Notes: generated by a model not told the origin, from the letters alone. 64,000 nucleotides of DNA from Streptosporangium subroseum (GCF_900188345.1 NZ_FZOD01000047.1:1-64000), one strand, 5' to 3'. Shown: positions 42,162 through 54,705, counted from the first letter of the stretch. Numbers and translations: made by a program.

Positions 42162-45100
42162 ATGGACTTTCGTGTGCTGGGGCCGGTCGAGGTGATCGCC
42201 GACGACGGGACGTCGCTGGACATCGGCCCCTACCAGCAGCGGGCGGTGCTGGCCATGTGCATGCTCGCCGCACCCCGCCCGACCGGGCCGGGCCGGCTGA
42301 TCGACGCGCTCTGGGAGGGCGGGCCGCCCCCGGGGGCACTCAACACCGTTCAGGCCTACGTCTCCAAGCTCCGCCGCGTCTTCGAGCCCGGCAGGCGGAG
42401 GCAGGTGCCCCCGGCGATCCTGGTCACCAGACCCGGCGGCTACGCCCTCGACATCTCCGAGACCGCGCTGGACCTGGGCAGGGTGCGGCGGCACGCGGCC
42501 GAGGGCAGGCGCATGAGCGCCGAGGGAGACCACGAGGGAGCGGGCGGGCGGCTGCGGCTGGCGCTGGAGGAGTGGCGGGGGGAGCCGCTCGCCGACTTCG
42601 CGGACGCCTCCTGGGCGGCGGAGGAGATCATTCGTCTCACCGAGCTCCGGCTGACGCTGGAGGAGGATCTGGCCGAGGCCGATCTCGCGCTCGGCCTGGG
42701 GGCCACGCAGGCCGCCGGGCTGGCCCGGCTGGTCGCCGCCCATCCGTTCAGGGAGAGGCTCCGCGTACTCGGGGCGCACGCGCTCTACCAGGCCGGACGG
42801 CAGGCCGACGCGCTGGCCGTGCTCGCCGAGGGGCGCAGGCTGCTGGTGGAGGACCTGGGACTGGACCCCGATCCCCGATCCAGGGAGATGGAGCGGCGCA
42901 TCCTCGCGCAGGATCCGGAGCTCACTCCCAGAGTCCGGGTGACGACGGGGGAGAGCGCCCGGCTGGTGGGCCGGGAGGCCGAGGCCGAGGTGCTGGATCT
43001 CGCGGTCGCGGGTGACGGGCATCGGATGGTGCTGCTCGCCGGGGAGCCGGGCATCGGCAAGACCAGCCTGGCCGAGCAGGCGGCTCGGGCCGCGCGGGCG
43101 CGGGGGCACCGCGTGGTCTGGGGCCGCTGCTGGGACGGCACGGGCGCGCCGCCCTTCTGGCCGTGGACGCAGGCCGTACAGGATCTGGTCGGCAGGGACG
43201 GCGAGCTGGCCCAGCTCGCGGGGGGCGGGCAGTTCGAGCTCTACGAGGCGTTCGCCCGGCTGCTGAACGAGCACGGCCGGGTCCTGGTCGTCCTCGACGA
43301 CCTCCAGTGGGCGGATACGTCGTCGCTCCGGTTGCTGGAGTTCCTCGCCGCAACGAGGCTCTGCCCGGAGCTGACCGTGGTGGCGACCTACCGCGACACG
43401 GACGTGCGGCAGGGCGGGGCTCTGGAGCGCGCTCTCGGGGCGCTGTTACGGCTGCCGAACGTGCGGCGGCTCCTCCTGCGAGGTCTGGCCGAGGAGGGGA
43501 TCCGCGAATATCTCGGCCGGGCCGGCGCGGATCCGGGCCGGGCCGCCGAGATGGGCAGGCTGACCGCCGGCAACCCGTTCTTCCTGGGGGAGGTCCTGCA
43601 CCTGGGCGAGACCCCCGGGGCGCTGTCCGACGTCGTGCGAGGCCGGATGGCCGGTCTCCCGCCGGGCACCGAGGAGGTGCTGACCGTCGCGGCCCTGCTC
43701 GGCCGGGACGCGGCGATCGACCTCCTGTCCCGAGTGGCGGAGCTGCCCCAGGACCGGGTGCTCGACATCGTCGACGCCGCGGTCGGGGCCCGGCTGCTGG
43801 TCGAGGACGACGGACCGGCCTATCGCTTCGTCCACGACATCGTCCGGGACGTGCTGCGCGAGGCGCTGCCGCCGCTGCGCCGGCGGCGGCTGCACGCGCG
43901 GGTCGCCGAGGTGCTGGAGGAGCGGAGCGGGACGCGCCTTGAGGAGATCGCCCACCACTACCGCGAGGGGCTGCTGACCACCCGGATGGCGGGGAAGGCC
44001 ATCGGCTACACCCGGCGCGCGGCGGCCCAGGCGATGGCGCAGTTCGCCCCCGAGGACGCGGTGGAGAACCTGGAACAGGCGATCGCGCTGATCGACCGGC
44101 TGCCCAGGTCCGACGACGCGCTCCGCTGCGACCTCCTCCTCGACCTGGCCGAGGCGCAGACGGCGGCGGGGATGAGCATCGCGGCCCACGCCTCCCTGGA
44201 GGCGGCCGCGGAGATCGCGGAGGGGCTCGGCGACGACAACCGGCTGGCCCGGGCGGCGCTGGGCTTCACCGACCCGATCCACCTGGCGATGTATGAGGAG
44301 GTGACCGGCGTCGACCGGCTCTCCGAGCGCATCGACCGGGTCCTCGCCTCCGGCCTGGCCGAGGACTCGCCGTGGCGGGCCCAGTTGCTCGCCGCCGCCG
44401 CGCTGACCGGTTCGACCGCCCGGCCCGTCGAGAGCAGCAGGGAGATCGCGCGGGAGGCGGTACGGCTGGCCCGCGCCGCCGGCGACGACCGGACCCTGGC
44501 CAGGGCACTGATCGTCTGCGAGATCCTGCTGCGGTCCGACCACGATCACGACCTCAGGCGGTCGATCATCGACGAGATCGTGGAGATCGGCCGCCGCACC
44601 GGCGACCTGGCCACCGAGTGGGTCGGCAGGGAGGCCGAATACGTCGAGCTGACCGCCCAGGGCAGGGCGGAGCGGGCCGCCGGGGTGCTGGCCTGGCTCA
44701 GGGAGACCGCGAACCGGCTGCGGCTTCCCTCGATGGTCAGCCTGGCCGCCTTTCAGACGGCGGTCCGCGCCTACCTGGGCGGGCGCTTCGCCGACGCCCT
44801 CGCCGCGGCCGACGCCTCGGGCGCGGCCCATCCGGAGGGGGCGCTGGGCCGGGACGACGCCCGCCTGCGGCGCGAGATGTTCCGTTTTCTGGCCCTGCGG
44901 GCGGAGCACGCGCCGGGCGAGGCGCTCGCGCTGGCCGACGAGATGCTCGCTCACCGTCCGGGCCAGCGGCCCTGGCAGATCCTGCGCTGCCTGGCCCTGA
45001 TCGACCTGGCGAGGGCGGATGAGGCGCGTACGATCTTCGCCGGGCTCGCCCGCGATGACTTCGCCCCGATCGGCCCGGACCTGGCCTACAGGTTCGTGCC

Positions 45101-45365
45101 GGACGCCGTCAGCGAGATCTGCGTGGCGCTCGGCGACGTGGCCGCCGGGAGGGTTCTGTACGACCGGCTCGCACCCGGCGCGGGCCGGTTGCTGGGCTGG
45201 TCGGTGACCGACCTGTGCCTGGCGCGGCTGGCCCTGCTGAACGGCGACGAGCGGGCCCCGGCCCACCTGCGGGCGGCGGAGGCCTTCGTCGGCGAGGCCG
45301 GGCTGCGCGTGTACGAGCCCGCACTCCGTTCACCGATGGGGTTTCATGTGAACAATGCCGGTTAG
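42162..45365 (+). CDS. AfsR/SARP-type regulator with BTAD and AAA ATPase domains
   Basis: 1067 residues from ATG 42162, behind GAGG. Residues 1-95 form an OmpR-like DNA-binding domain (MDFRVLGPVEVIADDG, QQRAVLAMCMLA, LIDALWEGGPPPGALNTVQA, YVSKLRR). A BTAD helical domain follows (about 100-245, ARLVAAHPFRERLRVLGAHA). Then a STAND-type ATPase: LVGREAEAEVLDLAV, Walker A GEPGIGKTS (near 293) and Walker B VLVVLDDLQWAD. The last 400 residues are helical TPR-like repeats. Such regulators switch on secondary metabolism or local genes. It precedes glgX-treY-treZ by 141 bp on the same strand, but control of that operon is not shown. Confidence 0.92.
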   Translation: MDFRVLGPVEVIADDGTSLDIGPYQQRAVLAMCMLAAPRPTGPGRLIDALWEGGPPPGALNTVQAYVSKLRRVFEPGRRRQVPPAILVTRPGGYALDISETALDLGRVRRHAAEGRRMSAEGDHEGAGGRLRLALEEWRGEPLADFADASWAAEEIIRLTELRLTLEEDLAEADLALGLGATQAAGLARLVAAHPFRERLRVLGAHALYQAGRQADALAVLAEGRRLLVEDLGLDPDPRSREMERRILAQDPELTPRVRVTTGESARLVGREAEAEVLDLAVAGDGHRMVLLAGEPGIGKTSLAEQAARAARARGHRVVWGRCWDGTGAPPFWPWTQAVQDLVGRDGELAQLAGGGQFELYEAFARLLNEHGRVLVVLDDLQWADTSSLRLLEFLAATRLCPELTVVATYRDTDVRQGGALERALGALLRLPNVRRLLLRGLAEEGIREYLGRAGADPGRAAEMGRLTAGNPFFLGEVLHLGETPGALSDVVRGRMAGLPPGTEEVLTVAALLGRDAAIDLLSRVAELPQDRVLDIVDAAVGARLLVEDDGPAYRFVHDIVRDVLREALPPLRRRRLHARVAEVLEERSGTRLEEIAHHYREGLLTTRMAGKAIGYTRRAAAQAMAQFAPEDAVENLEQAIALIDRLPRSDDALRCDLLLDLAEAQTAAGMSIAAHASLEAAAEIAEGLGDDNRLARAALGFTDPIHLAMYEEVTGVDRLSERIDRVLASGLAEDSPWRAQLLAAAALTGSTARPVESSREIAREAVRLARAAGDDRTLARALIVCEILLRSDHDHDLRRSIIDEIVEIGRRTGDLATEWVGREAEYVELTAQGRAERAAGVLAWLRETANRLRLPSMVSLAAFQTAVRAYLGGRFADALAAADASGAAHPEGALGRDDARLRREMFRFLALRAEHAPGEALALADEMLAHRPGQRPWQILRCLALIDLARADEARTIFAGLARDDFAPIGPDLAYRFVPDAVSEICVALGDVAAGRVLYDRLAPGAGRLLGWSVTDLCLARLALLNGDERAPAHLRAAEAFVGEAGLRVYEPALRSPMGFHVNNAG

Positions 45366-45486
45366 AGGTGTCGCTACCCCCCTCCGAACGTGCCGCTGGC
45401 AAAGGCGTGTCATTCCTTGAGTCTGAGTTCACCGTGACAGGAGTAGGAATGTGTGCATGGCTGGGAAAACATGGGGCATATTTGTC

Positions 45487-45504
45487 CACCGCTGAAGGGC
45501 GGTG
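45487..45504 (+). promoter_or_regulatory. Hairpin covering the glgX ribosome-binding site
   Basis: CACCGC-TGAAGG-GCGGTG can form a 6-bp stem ending two bases before the glgX ATG; the AAGGGCGG Shine-Dalgarno lies in loop and stem. It could dampen initiation. Confidence 0.45.
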
Positions 45505-45506
45505 CA

Positions 45507-47604
<2,098 letters not shown>

Positions 47605-47612
<8 letters not shown>

Positions 47613-49965
47613 ACCAGGCGTGTCCGAGTCATCCGAGCCGTTCGTGTCTGAGCCGTCCGAGTCATTCGAGGAGCCGGTCCCGGTCTATCCGGCGCCGGCC
47701 TCGACCTACCGGATCCAGCTGACCCCCGACTTCGGGTTCGCGCAGGTGGCGGAGCTCGCTCCCTACCTGCGGGACCTGGGGATCAGCCACGTCTACCTGT
47801 CGCCGCTCCTGCAGGCCAACCCCGAGTCCAGGCACGGCTACGACGTGACCGACCACTCGCGGATCCGGGCGGAGTTCGGCGGGATCAAGGGATTGCGAGC
47901 GCTGTCGGCGACGCTGGCCGAGCACGGGATCGGAATCGTCGCGGACCTCGTGCCCAACCACATGACGATCCCGGTGCCGGAGTCGGGCAACGCGCAGCTC
48001 TGGTCGGTCCTCAAGGACGGGCAGGCCTCGCCGTACGCGTCCTGGTTCGACATCGACTGGGCGGGCGGCAAGCTGAACATGCCGGTCCTCGGGGGTGACG
48101 ACGGCCCGGTGGCGGACGGCGACGTGCTGCGCTACCACGACCACGAGTTCCCCCTGCCCGACACGCACTACCGGCTGGTCGACTGGCGTGAGGGGCCCGG
48201 CTACCGGCGGTTCTTCGACGTCTCCTCGCTGATCGGGCTGCGGGTGGAGGATCCGGAGGTCTTCGACGCCACTCACGCCGTGATGCTCTCCCTGATCGAG
48301 GAGGGGGTCGTCCACGGGCTCCGGATCGATCACCCCGACGGGCTGGCGGAGCCGCGCGGCTACCTGTCCCGGCTCCGGGCCGCCTCGGGCGTGTGGACCG
48401 TGGTGGAGAAGATCCTGATCGGGTCCGAGCAGCTGCCGGAGGACTGGGACTGCGACGGCACGAGCGGCTACGACGTGCTCAACCGGATCACCGGTCTGTT
48501 CGTCGACCCGGCGGGCAAGGAACGGCTGGTGGAGCTGTTCGTCATGCACACCGGCATGCCGACCGACTACGCCACGGTGGTCCAGGAGTCCAAGGCCGAG
48601 GTCCTCGGCCTGTTCTTCACCTCGGAGATCGACCGGCTGCACGCCGTCGTCGGCTCCGACCGCGAGGCGCTGGTGGAGCTGCTCGCCGCGATGCCCGTCT
48701 ACCGGGCCTACGTGGTGCCGGGAGAGCCGGTGCCGGAGGTCTCGGCCAGGATCGTCGAGACGGCGGGACAGCTCGCCGCCGACCGGCTGCCCGAGGGCGC
48801 CCCGGTCGCGGAGGTCGTGAACACGGTGCTGTACGGCCCCGCGGAGGCGGTCACCCGCTTCCAGCAGACCTGCGGGCCGGTGATGGCCAAGGGGGTGGAG
48901 GACACCGCGCTCTACCGGTGGTATCCGCTGGCATGCCTGAACGAGGTGGGCGGGGAGCCGGACCGGTTCGGGGAGTCCGTGGGTGACTTCCACACGTTCT
49001 GCCTGGAGATGTCGTCCGGAACGATGACCACACTGTCCACGCACGACACCAAGCGTTCCGAGGATGTGCGGGCCAGGCTGGCCGTGCTGTCGGAGCTGCC
49101 AGGGGAGTGGGCGGCGGCGGTCGGGGAGTGGTCCTCGAAGGTCTCCTTCGACCCGGTGCTCGACTATCTCGCCTGGCAGAACCTGATGGCGGCCTGGCCG
49201 ATCAGCCAGGACAGGCTCTTCGACTACCTCTTCAAGGCGGCCCGCGAGGCGAAGACCTCGATCTCCTGGGTGACCCCCGACCCCGCCTACGAGGCGGGTA
49301 TCCGCGACTTCGTCACCCAGGCCATCGGCGAGTGCGGCGCGTCGATCGCGGAGTTCGCCGACAGGATCGAGCCGTACGCCCGGTCCAACTCCCTGGGACA
49401 GAAGCTCGTCCAGTTCATGCTGCCGGGCGTGCCCGACCTGTACTGGGGTAACGAGATCACCGACTTCTCCCTGGTGGATCCGGACAACCGCCGCCCCGTC
49501 GACTTCGACCTGCGCCGCCGGATGCTCGCCGGTGCCGGCGGCGGCAGCGTCGCTGCCGCCGCCGCCGGTGGAGGCGCCGCCGCCGATGGCCCGTCGTGGG
49601 ACGGGGCCAAGGCCGCCGGTCCGTCGTGGGACGCGGGCAAGGCCGGTGATCTGTCGTGGGACGAGGCCAAACTGATGGTCACCACCCAGGCGCTGAACCT
49701 ACGCCGGCGGCTGGATCCGGCCGCGCCGTACATCCCGCTGGAGGCCGACGAGCACGCGATCGCCTTCGCCCGCGGGGACCGGGCCGTCGCGGTGGCCACC
49801 CGGCTGCCGGTCGGGCTGGAGCGGCGTGGCGGCTGGGGGAGCAGTACGCTCACGCTGCCGCACGGAAGGTGGCGGGACCTGCTGTCCGGGGCCGAGCACA
49901 CCGGCCGGATCCCCCTAGCGCACCTGCTGTCCATTCACCCCGTGGCACTCCTGGAAAGGGACTAG
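47605..49965 (+). CDS. treY: Malto-oligosyltrehalose synthase
   Basis: 786 residues from GTG 47605. It rearranges the reducing-end alpha-1,4 bond of maltodextrin to an alpha,alpha-1,1 bond, step one of the TreYZ route. Family motifs: STYRIQLTPDFGF, SHVYLSPLLQANPESRHGYD, VADLVPNHM, VHGLRIDHPDGLAEP and VVEKILIGSEQLP, with the C-terminal VPDLYWGNEITDFSLVDPDN. The first 30 residues are a Ser/Glu/Pro-rich tail (SEPSESFEEP repeats). Near residues 645-690 an Ala/Gly-rich insertion contains three copies of an 11-residue SWDxxKAxG unit not expected in the family. Confidence 0.95.
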
Positions 49966-49968
49966 CCG

Positions 49969-51672
49969 ATGTTCGAGGTATGGGCGCCGCATGCGACCGC
50001 GGTCGACGTGGAGATCGAGGAGGTCCGCTACTCGATGTCCGCGGGGTCGGCCGGCTGGTGGTCGGTGGAGGTGCCGGGGGCCGGGCACGGGACCGACTAC
50101 CGTTTCAGGCTGGACGGGGGCGAGGCGCTGCCGGACCCCCGGACCCGATGGCAGCCGGAGGGGATCTTCGGGCCGAGCCGGGTCTACGAGCACGACCGGT
50201 TCGAGTGGAGCGACGACCTCTGGCGGGGACGGGGTCTGCCGGGGGCGGTCATCTACGAGCTGCACATCGGCACCTTCACCCCCGAGGGCACCTTCGACGC
50301 GGCGATCGGCAAGCTTGAGCACCTGGCGGAGCTCGGCGTCGACTTCGTCGAGATCATGCCGGTGCCCCCGGTGCCGGGAGAGCGCAACTGGGGCTACGAC
50401 GGCGTGGACCTGTGGGCCGTCACCGAGAACTACGGCGGCCCCGACGGGCTCAAGCGCTTCGTGGACGCCTGCCACCGGCAGGGGCTCGGCGTGATCCTTG
50501 ACGTCGTCTACAACCACCTCGGCCCGTCGGGCAACTTCCTGGCCCCCTTCGGCCCCTACTTCCACTCCTCCGCCTCCTCCTTCTGGGGTCAGGCGGTCAA
50601 CCTGGACGGTCCGGGCTCCGACGAGGTGCGCGGCTATCTCATCGGCAACGCGCTGCAGTGGCTGCGCGACTACCACGTCGACGGTCTGCGGCTGGACGCC
50701 GTGCACGCGCTGCACGACAAGCGGGCCGTGCACCTGCTGGAGGAGCTGGCCGTCGAGGTGGAGGCCCTGTCGGCGGCCGTGGGCAGGCCGCTGACGCTCA
50801 TCGCCGAGTCCGACCTCAACGACCCCCGGCTGATGACCTCGCGCGAGGCCGGCGGGTACGGCCTGGAGGCCGCCTGGAACGACGACGTCCACCACGCCCT
50901 GCACGTGGCGGTGAGCGGTGAGCGGCACGGCTACTACGACGACTTCGCGGGGGCCCTGGCCAAGGTGCTGACCCGGGGCTACTTCCACGACGGGACCTAT
51001 TCGACCTTCCGGCACCGTTCCCACGGGCGCCCGGCGAGCCACGTGCCCGGCTACCGTTTCGTCTGCTGCGCGCAGAACCACGACCAGATCGGCAACCGGG
51101 CCGAGGGCGACCGGCTCGCGCCCGACGCGCTGAGGCTGGCCGCGGGACTCCTGCTGACCTCGCCGTTCACCCCCATGCTGTTCATGGGGGAGGAATGGGG
51201 GGCGCGCACGCCGTTCCTGTTCTTCACCGACCACGTCGAGCCGCAGCTCCGCGAGGGGGAGGCCGACCGGCGGCGGCGGGAGTTCGTCGGGTTCGGCTAC
51301 GACGACTGGGCCGACAAGGCGCCCGATCCCGGCGAGGAGATGACCTTCCTGCGGTCCAAGCTCGACTGGAGCGAGCTCGACCATGACGCCCACCGGGCCC
51401 ATCTCGACTGGTACCGGGCACTGATCGCGCTGCGTCGCGCCCACCCCGACCTGTCGGACCCGAGGCTCGACCGGGTCCAGGTCGATCACGGCGAGACCTG
51501 GCTGGTCGTCCACCGGGGGATGCTCCGCGTCGCCGCCAACCTCAGCCCGATCCCGATCACGGTACGGCTCTCGCCCGCCCAGATCCTGCTCGCCTCCGAC
51601 CCGAGGGTGACCGTGGACGGCGAGGAGTTGTCCCTGCCCGCCCGCTCCCTGGCGATCCTGAAGGTGACCTGA
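49969..51672 (+). CDS. treZ: Malto-oligosyltrehalose trehalohydrolase
   Basis: 567 residues from ATG 49969, three bases after the treY stop. It cleaves trehalose from maltooligosyl-trehalose, step two of the TreYZ route. It has an N-terminal CBM48-like domain (FEVWAPHATAVDVEIEE) and a GH13 barrel with YELHIGTFTPEGTFD, ILDVVYNHLGPSGNF, DGLRLDAVHALHD (nucleophile Asp) and LIAESDLND (Glu), and CAQNHDQIGNR. Normal length. It ends before paired hairpins. Confidence 0.96.
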   Translation: MFEVWAPHATAVDVEIEEVRYSMSAGSAGWWSVEVPGAGHGTDYRFRLDGGEALPDPRTRWQPEGIFGPSRVYEHDRFEWSDDLWRGRGLPGAVIYELHIGTFTPEGTFDAAIGKLEHLAELGVDFVEIMPVPPVPGERNWGYDGVDLWAVTENYGGPDGLKRFVDACHRQGLGVILDVVYNHLGPSGNFLAPFGPYFHSSASSFWGQAVNLDGPGSDEVRGYLIGNALQWLRDYHVDGLRLDAVHALHDKRAVHLLEELAVEVEALSAAVGRPLTLIAESDLNDPRLMTSREAGGYGLEAAWNDDVHHALHVAVSGERHGYYDDFAGALAKVLTRGYFHDGTYSTFRHRSHGRPASHVPGYRFVCCAQNHDQIGNRAEGDRLAPDALRLAAGLLLTSPFTPMLFMGEEWGARTPFLFFTDHVEPQLREGEADRRRREFVGFGYDDWADKAPDPGEEMTFLRSKLDWSELDHDAHRAHLDWYRALIALRRAHPDLSDPRLDRVQVDHGETWLVVHRGMLRVAANLSPIPITVRLSPAQILLASDPRVTVDGEELSLPARSLAILKVT

Positions 51673-51708
51673 CGCGGGCGCGGGGACAGGGCTCGGGAAC
51701 GCCGATGG

Positions 51709-51805
51709 GTGAGACCGCCGGACCGGCGGCTCACGAGGGAACGCGGGCCGAGGACGCGGATCTGGGAATGCCGATTGATGAGGCCGCTGATCGGCGGCCT
51801 CATCA
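51709..51805. terminator. Two duplicated hairpins between treZ and the convergent DUF523 gene
   Basis: Hairpin 1 (51709-51734): GTGAG(A)CCGCCG / CGGCGGCTCAC. Hairpin 2 (51776-51805): perfect 12-bp stem TGATGAGGCCGC / GCGGCCTCATCA with a 6-base loop. Flanking GGGAAYGCCGATKG repeats show that the second arose as an imperfect ~70-bp copy of the first. Likely a bidirectional terminator. Confidence 0.75.
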
Positions 51806-51848
51806 GGGAGCTCGGTTCGCGGGCGAAGTCCTCCGGCCGACCGGCCGC

Positions 51849-52901
51849 TTACGCGGGGACGTGGTTCCGTAGGCGGAGCTCTTCGGGGTACGGCGAGAAG
51901 TAGGTCTGATCCCGTACATACTCGGCGGCCTCGCCCCGCGCGTGATGGCGGAGCAGGGTCGCGGGCACGCTGAGGGCCACCAGGCCGGCCCGGTAGGAGG
52001 CGATGACCTCCGCCAGGTCGGCACGCCTGGCCGGGTCGAGCGCGTCGCTCATCATGCCCATGCAGTGCTGCAGGACGTTGACGTTGCGGCCGATGGTGGC
52101 CTTCGTGGCGAAGGCCGTGCCGAACACGCGGGCGTAGTCGGCGGCCAGCTCCTCGCGGGGGCGCACGCCCGCCCGGGCCACGACACGGCCGGCCTCGCCG
52201 TAGGCGACGGGGTCGTGGGCCAGCATCTGCATCTTGTGCCGGGAGTGGAAGGAGATCAGGTCACGCGCCCGCCAGTCGCCCTCCAGCAGCGCGCGCAGCC
52301 GGGCGTGCGCGAAGATCCGTTCCACGAAGGTCTCGCGGAGCAGCGCGTCGTTCAGCCGTCCCTCGTCCTCCACCGGCAGCAGCGGGTGGGCGTCGAGAAT
52401 CTTGGCCGCGAAAACGCCCCGGCCCTTGCGATCCACGGCCATGTCCCCCTCGTAGACGGGGATGCCGTGCAGCCCGCAGCTGGGGCTCCTGGACTTGAAG
52501 ACGTAGCCGTCCACGTCGAGGGTGCGCGCCCGCTCGGCGGACAGGGCCGCCATCCGGTCGGTGAGGTCCACCCGGGTCTTCCTGGTCACCAGGCGCGGCC
52601 CCTCGGGAGAGCGTTCGAGGCGGAGGGTCTCGCGCGGGGTGCCGAGGCCGATCTCCATCTCCGGGCAGACATGCACCCAGTCGACGTGAGGGTCCAGCTC
52701 CCCGCTGAGGAACCGGTCGCGGCTGTGGCCGCCGTTGAACCGCACCAGCTCGCCCATCAGGCAGCTGGACACCGCGACCCGGGGCCTGATGGCCTCGGCG
52801 ATGTCGCCCGTCCGGCTCATGTCGCTCATCTCGCCTGTCCGACTCAGGTTGCCTGTTTCGCTGGTCCCGCTCATGGCACTCGTGCCGCTCATCCCGCTCA
52901 T
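51849..52901 (-). CDS. DUF523 and DUF1722 (YbgA-like) protein
   Basis: 350 residues. After a repetitive N-terminus (MSGMSGTSAMSGTSETG, Met-Ser and Arg-Thr-Gly units) comes a DUF523 domain (about 40-185: VAVSSCLMGELVRFNGGHSR, WVHVCPEMEIGLGTPRE, FKSRSPSCGL, with conserved Cys) and a DUF1722 domain (about 195-340: FVERIFAHARLRALL, LISFHSRHKMQMLAHDP). The family is commonly found next to photolyase genes, as here. It has been linked to tRNA thiouracil breakdown or UV protection, but I cannot assign it. It starts 22 bp after the ECF sigma gene and is co-transcribed with it. The real start may be one of the later ATG codons. Confidence 0.87.
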   Translation of the reverse strand: MSGMSGTSAMSGTSETGNLSRTGEMSDMSRTGDIAEAIRPRVAVSSCLMGELVRFNGGHSRDRFLSGELDPHVDWVHVCPEMEIGLGTPRETLRLERSPEGPRLVTRKTRVDLTDRMAALSAERARTLDVDGYVFKSRSPSCGLHGIPVYEGDMAVDRKGRGVFAAKILDAHPLLPVEDEGRLNDALLRETFVERIFAHARLRALLEGDWRARDLISFHSRHKMQMLAHDPVAYGEAGRVVARAGVRPREELAADYARVFGTAFATKATIGRNVNVLQHCMGMMSDALDPARRADLAEVIASYRAGLVALSVPATLLRHHARGEAAEYVRDQTYFSPYPEELRLRNHVPA

Positions 52902-52923
52902 ACCCTCGCCCGGCCCGTCCCGC

Positions 52924-53448
52924 TCATGCCGTGACCGGGGGAAGGATGCTCGACAGGCGGCGCAGGCCGCGGGCCGTACGGGCCTTGATGGTGCCGAGCG
53001 GCACGCTCAGCCTCTCGGCGATCTCCCGCTGGGTCAGCTCGCCGTAGTAGGCCAGCTCGATCGCCTGGCGCTGCGGTGCGGGAAGCTCGGCCAGCGCCCG
53101 CTGGACCTGGTCGCGGTCCGCCAGGCCGTCGCCGTGGGTCCGTCCGTCCGCACCGGCCGGATCGGCCACCACGTCCAGCGGGACCGTCCGCGGTGTCCGG
53201 ATCCGCAGCTGGTCGATCGCCCGGTTGTGCGCGATGCCGAGCAACCAGGCCGGGAGGTTGCGGGCGGGGTCGAAGCGGTGCCGGCACCGCCAGACCTCCG
53301 CGAACACGATCTGCTGCAGGTCTTCGACATCCTGCTGAGGGACGAATCGCCGCAGGTAGGAGCGGACCAGCGACCCGTGCGTGTGGAAACACTCGGCCAG
53401 CGCGGCGTCGTCGCCCTCGGCGAGCCGGATGTTCAAGGTGTCTGTCAT
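52924..53448 (-). CDS. ECF-type sigma factor (LitS-like)
   Basis: 174 residues from ATG 53448, behind GGGAG. Region 2 is DLQQIVFAEVWRCRHRFDPA with WLLGIAHNRAIDQLR. Region 4 is LPAPQRQAIELAYYGELTQREIAERL with TIKARTARGLRRL. No anti-sigma gene adjoins; the neighbours are a MerR/B12-domain regulator, a photolyase and a DUF523/DUF1722 gene. That set matches the actinobacterial light-induced LitR-LitS arrangement (inference from context). The 291 bp upstream (53449-53739) contain an AT-rich patch near 53465-53500 that should hold the promoter, and no other gene. Confidence 0.88.
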   Translation of the reverse strand: MTDTLNIRLAEGDDAALAECFHTHGSLVRSYLRRFVPQQDVEDLQQIVFAEVWRCRHRFDPARNLPAWLLGIAHNRAIDQLRIRTPRTVPLDVVADPAGADGRTHGDGLADRDQVQRALAELPAPQRQAIELAYYGELTQREIAERLSVPLGTIKARTARGLRRLSSILPPVTA

Positions 53449-53739
53449 GATGACTCTCCCTTGCCAAGAAAACCTACTCAAAACTTATTCATACTCGCTC
53501 ACCCTTCGTGATCGCAACCTGAGGGGAGGGGCGCGTCGCGAGAAGGCGGGGATCCGGGTGGCGAAACGCGGACGGCCGGCGCGGTCATACGAGGACCACG
53601 GGCGCGGTGTCAGGGGGAAGCCGGAGAGGCGAGACGGGAGCGATCGGCGGAGCGGCCCGTCAGGGTGGCCCGGGCCGGGGACGACGGGCGCGGTGACGGG
53701 AGGAGCCTTCGAAAGGAGGACGGCCGGTGCGGCGCGCGG

Positions 53740-54705
53740 TCAGTGGAGGGCGGCGCTGATCTGGGTGAGCGCGTCCCGGAACGACGTGACGCGGGAGACC
53801 GACGGCGGGAGATCATCCCACCACCCTGTGCCGCCGACGATGACCCGGCTCGCGGGGCGGAGCAGGGGTAGCGACGCGAGCGGGGCCGGGTCGCCGGTCT
53901 CGGGCAGCTGGGACCAGACGAAGACCACCGCCGGGCCGAGGCGGCGCATCGCGTCGGCCAGGGCGGGGTAGGGGATCCGCGCGCCCAGCACGCGTGTATC
54001 CACGTGTTCGGCGGTCAGCGCGGCGGCCAGCGCGTAGATCGGCAGGCTGTGCTGCTCCTCCTCGGAGCAGGTGAGAAGCACCGGCCGGACGTTGATCGGC
54101 CGGGCGGGGCGTTCGATCAACCGGCTCAGGGAGGCCAGCAACCGGTCGGAGAACAGGTGCTCGACCTCGATGCTCGCGCCGGTCTCGGCCTGACGCCTGC
54201 AGATCGTCTCGAAAACCGGGATCACCAGCTCCTCCCAGGTCCAGATGACCCCGTGCCTGGCCAGCGCCGCGCCGATCCAGTCGGACACGAGCTGGCTGTC
54301 CAGCATGATCGCCGCCCGAGCCAGCATCGCCACCGTGGGGATCTCGGGGCGCGGCGCCGGGGCGGGCGGGCGTTCCTCCCGGCCCTCCCTTTCCTCCCGG
54401 GCCTCCCGAGAATCGGGGACTTCCCGGAGAGAGGCGGCCGGTGGGGGCCCGTCGCCTCTCAGGACCTCCCGCGCCGCGTCGGCGGCGGGCACGCCCGTCC
54501 GGATGAGCCGGTTCATCTCCTCAAGGCGCCGCAGGTCGCTCAGGTCGTAGCGGCGATGCCCTCCCGGACTTCGTCGGCTGGGGCCGAGACCGTAGCGCAG
54601 GTTCCAGGTCCGCAGGGTGGGGGCGGGCACGCCGAGACGCCGTGCGACGGCTCCGATGCCGTAGCCCGGCTCCTCTTCGGTGGTCACCTGACTCTGCTCG
54701 CCCAT
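53740..54705 (-). CDS. MerR-family regulator with B12-binding-like domain (LitR/CarH-like)
   Basis: 321 residues. The N-terminal MerR HTH is YGIGAVARRLGVPAPTLRTW with NLRYGLGPSRRSPGGHRRYD. A Pro/Glu/Arg linker (about 85-125) leads to a four-helix part (WTWEELVIPVFETICRRQAE, EVEHLFSDRL) and a Rossmann-like C-terminal half (RPVLLTCSEEEQHSLPIYAL), as in cobalamin-dependent light sensors. The E-x-H of the lower-ligand motif is kept, but the Gly that follows in CarH is not. It may therefore not bind adenosylcobalamin in the standard way. It is divergent from the photolyase gene and upstream of the ECF sigma gene. Confidence 0.85.
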   Translation of the reverse strand: MGEQSQVTTEEEPGYGIGAVARRLGVPAPTLRTWNLRYGLGPSRRSPGGHRRYDLSDLRRLEEMNRLIRTGVPAADAAREVLRGDGPPPAASLREVPDSREAREEREGREERPPAPAPRPEIPTVAMLARAAIMLDSQLVSDWIGAALARHGVIWTWEELVIPVFETICRRQAETGASIEVEHLFSDRLLASLSRLIERPARPINVRPVLLTCSEEEQHSLPIYALAAALTAEHVDTRVLGARIPYPALADAMRRLGPAVVFVWSQLPETGDPAPLASLPLLRPASRVIVGGTGWWDDLPPSVSRVTSFRDALTQISAALH

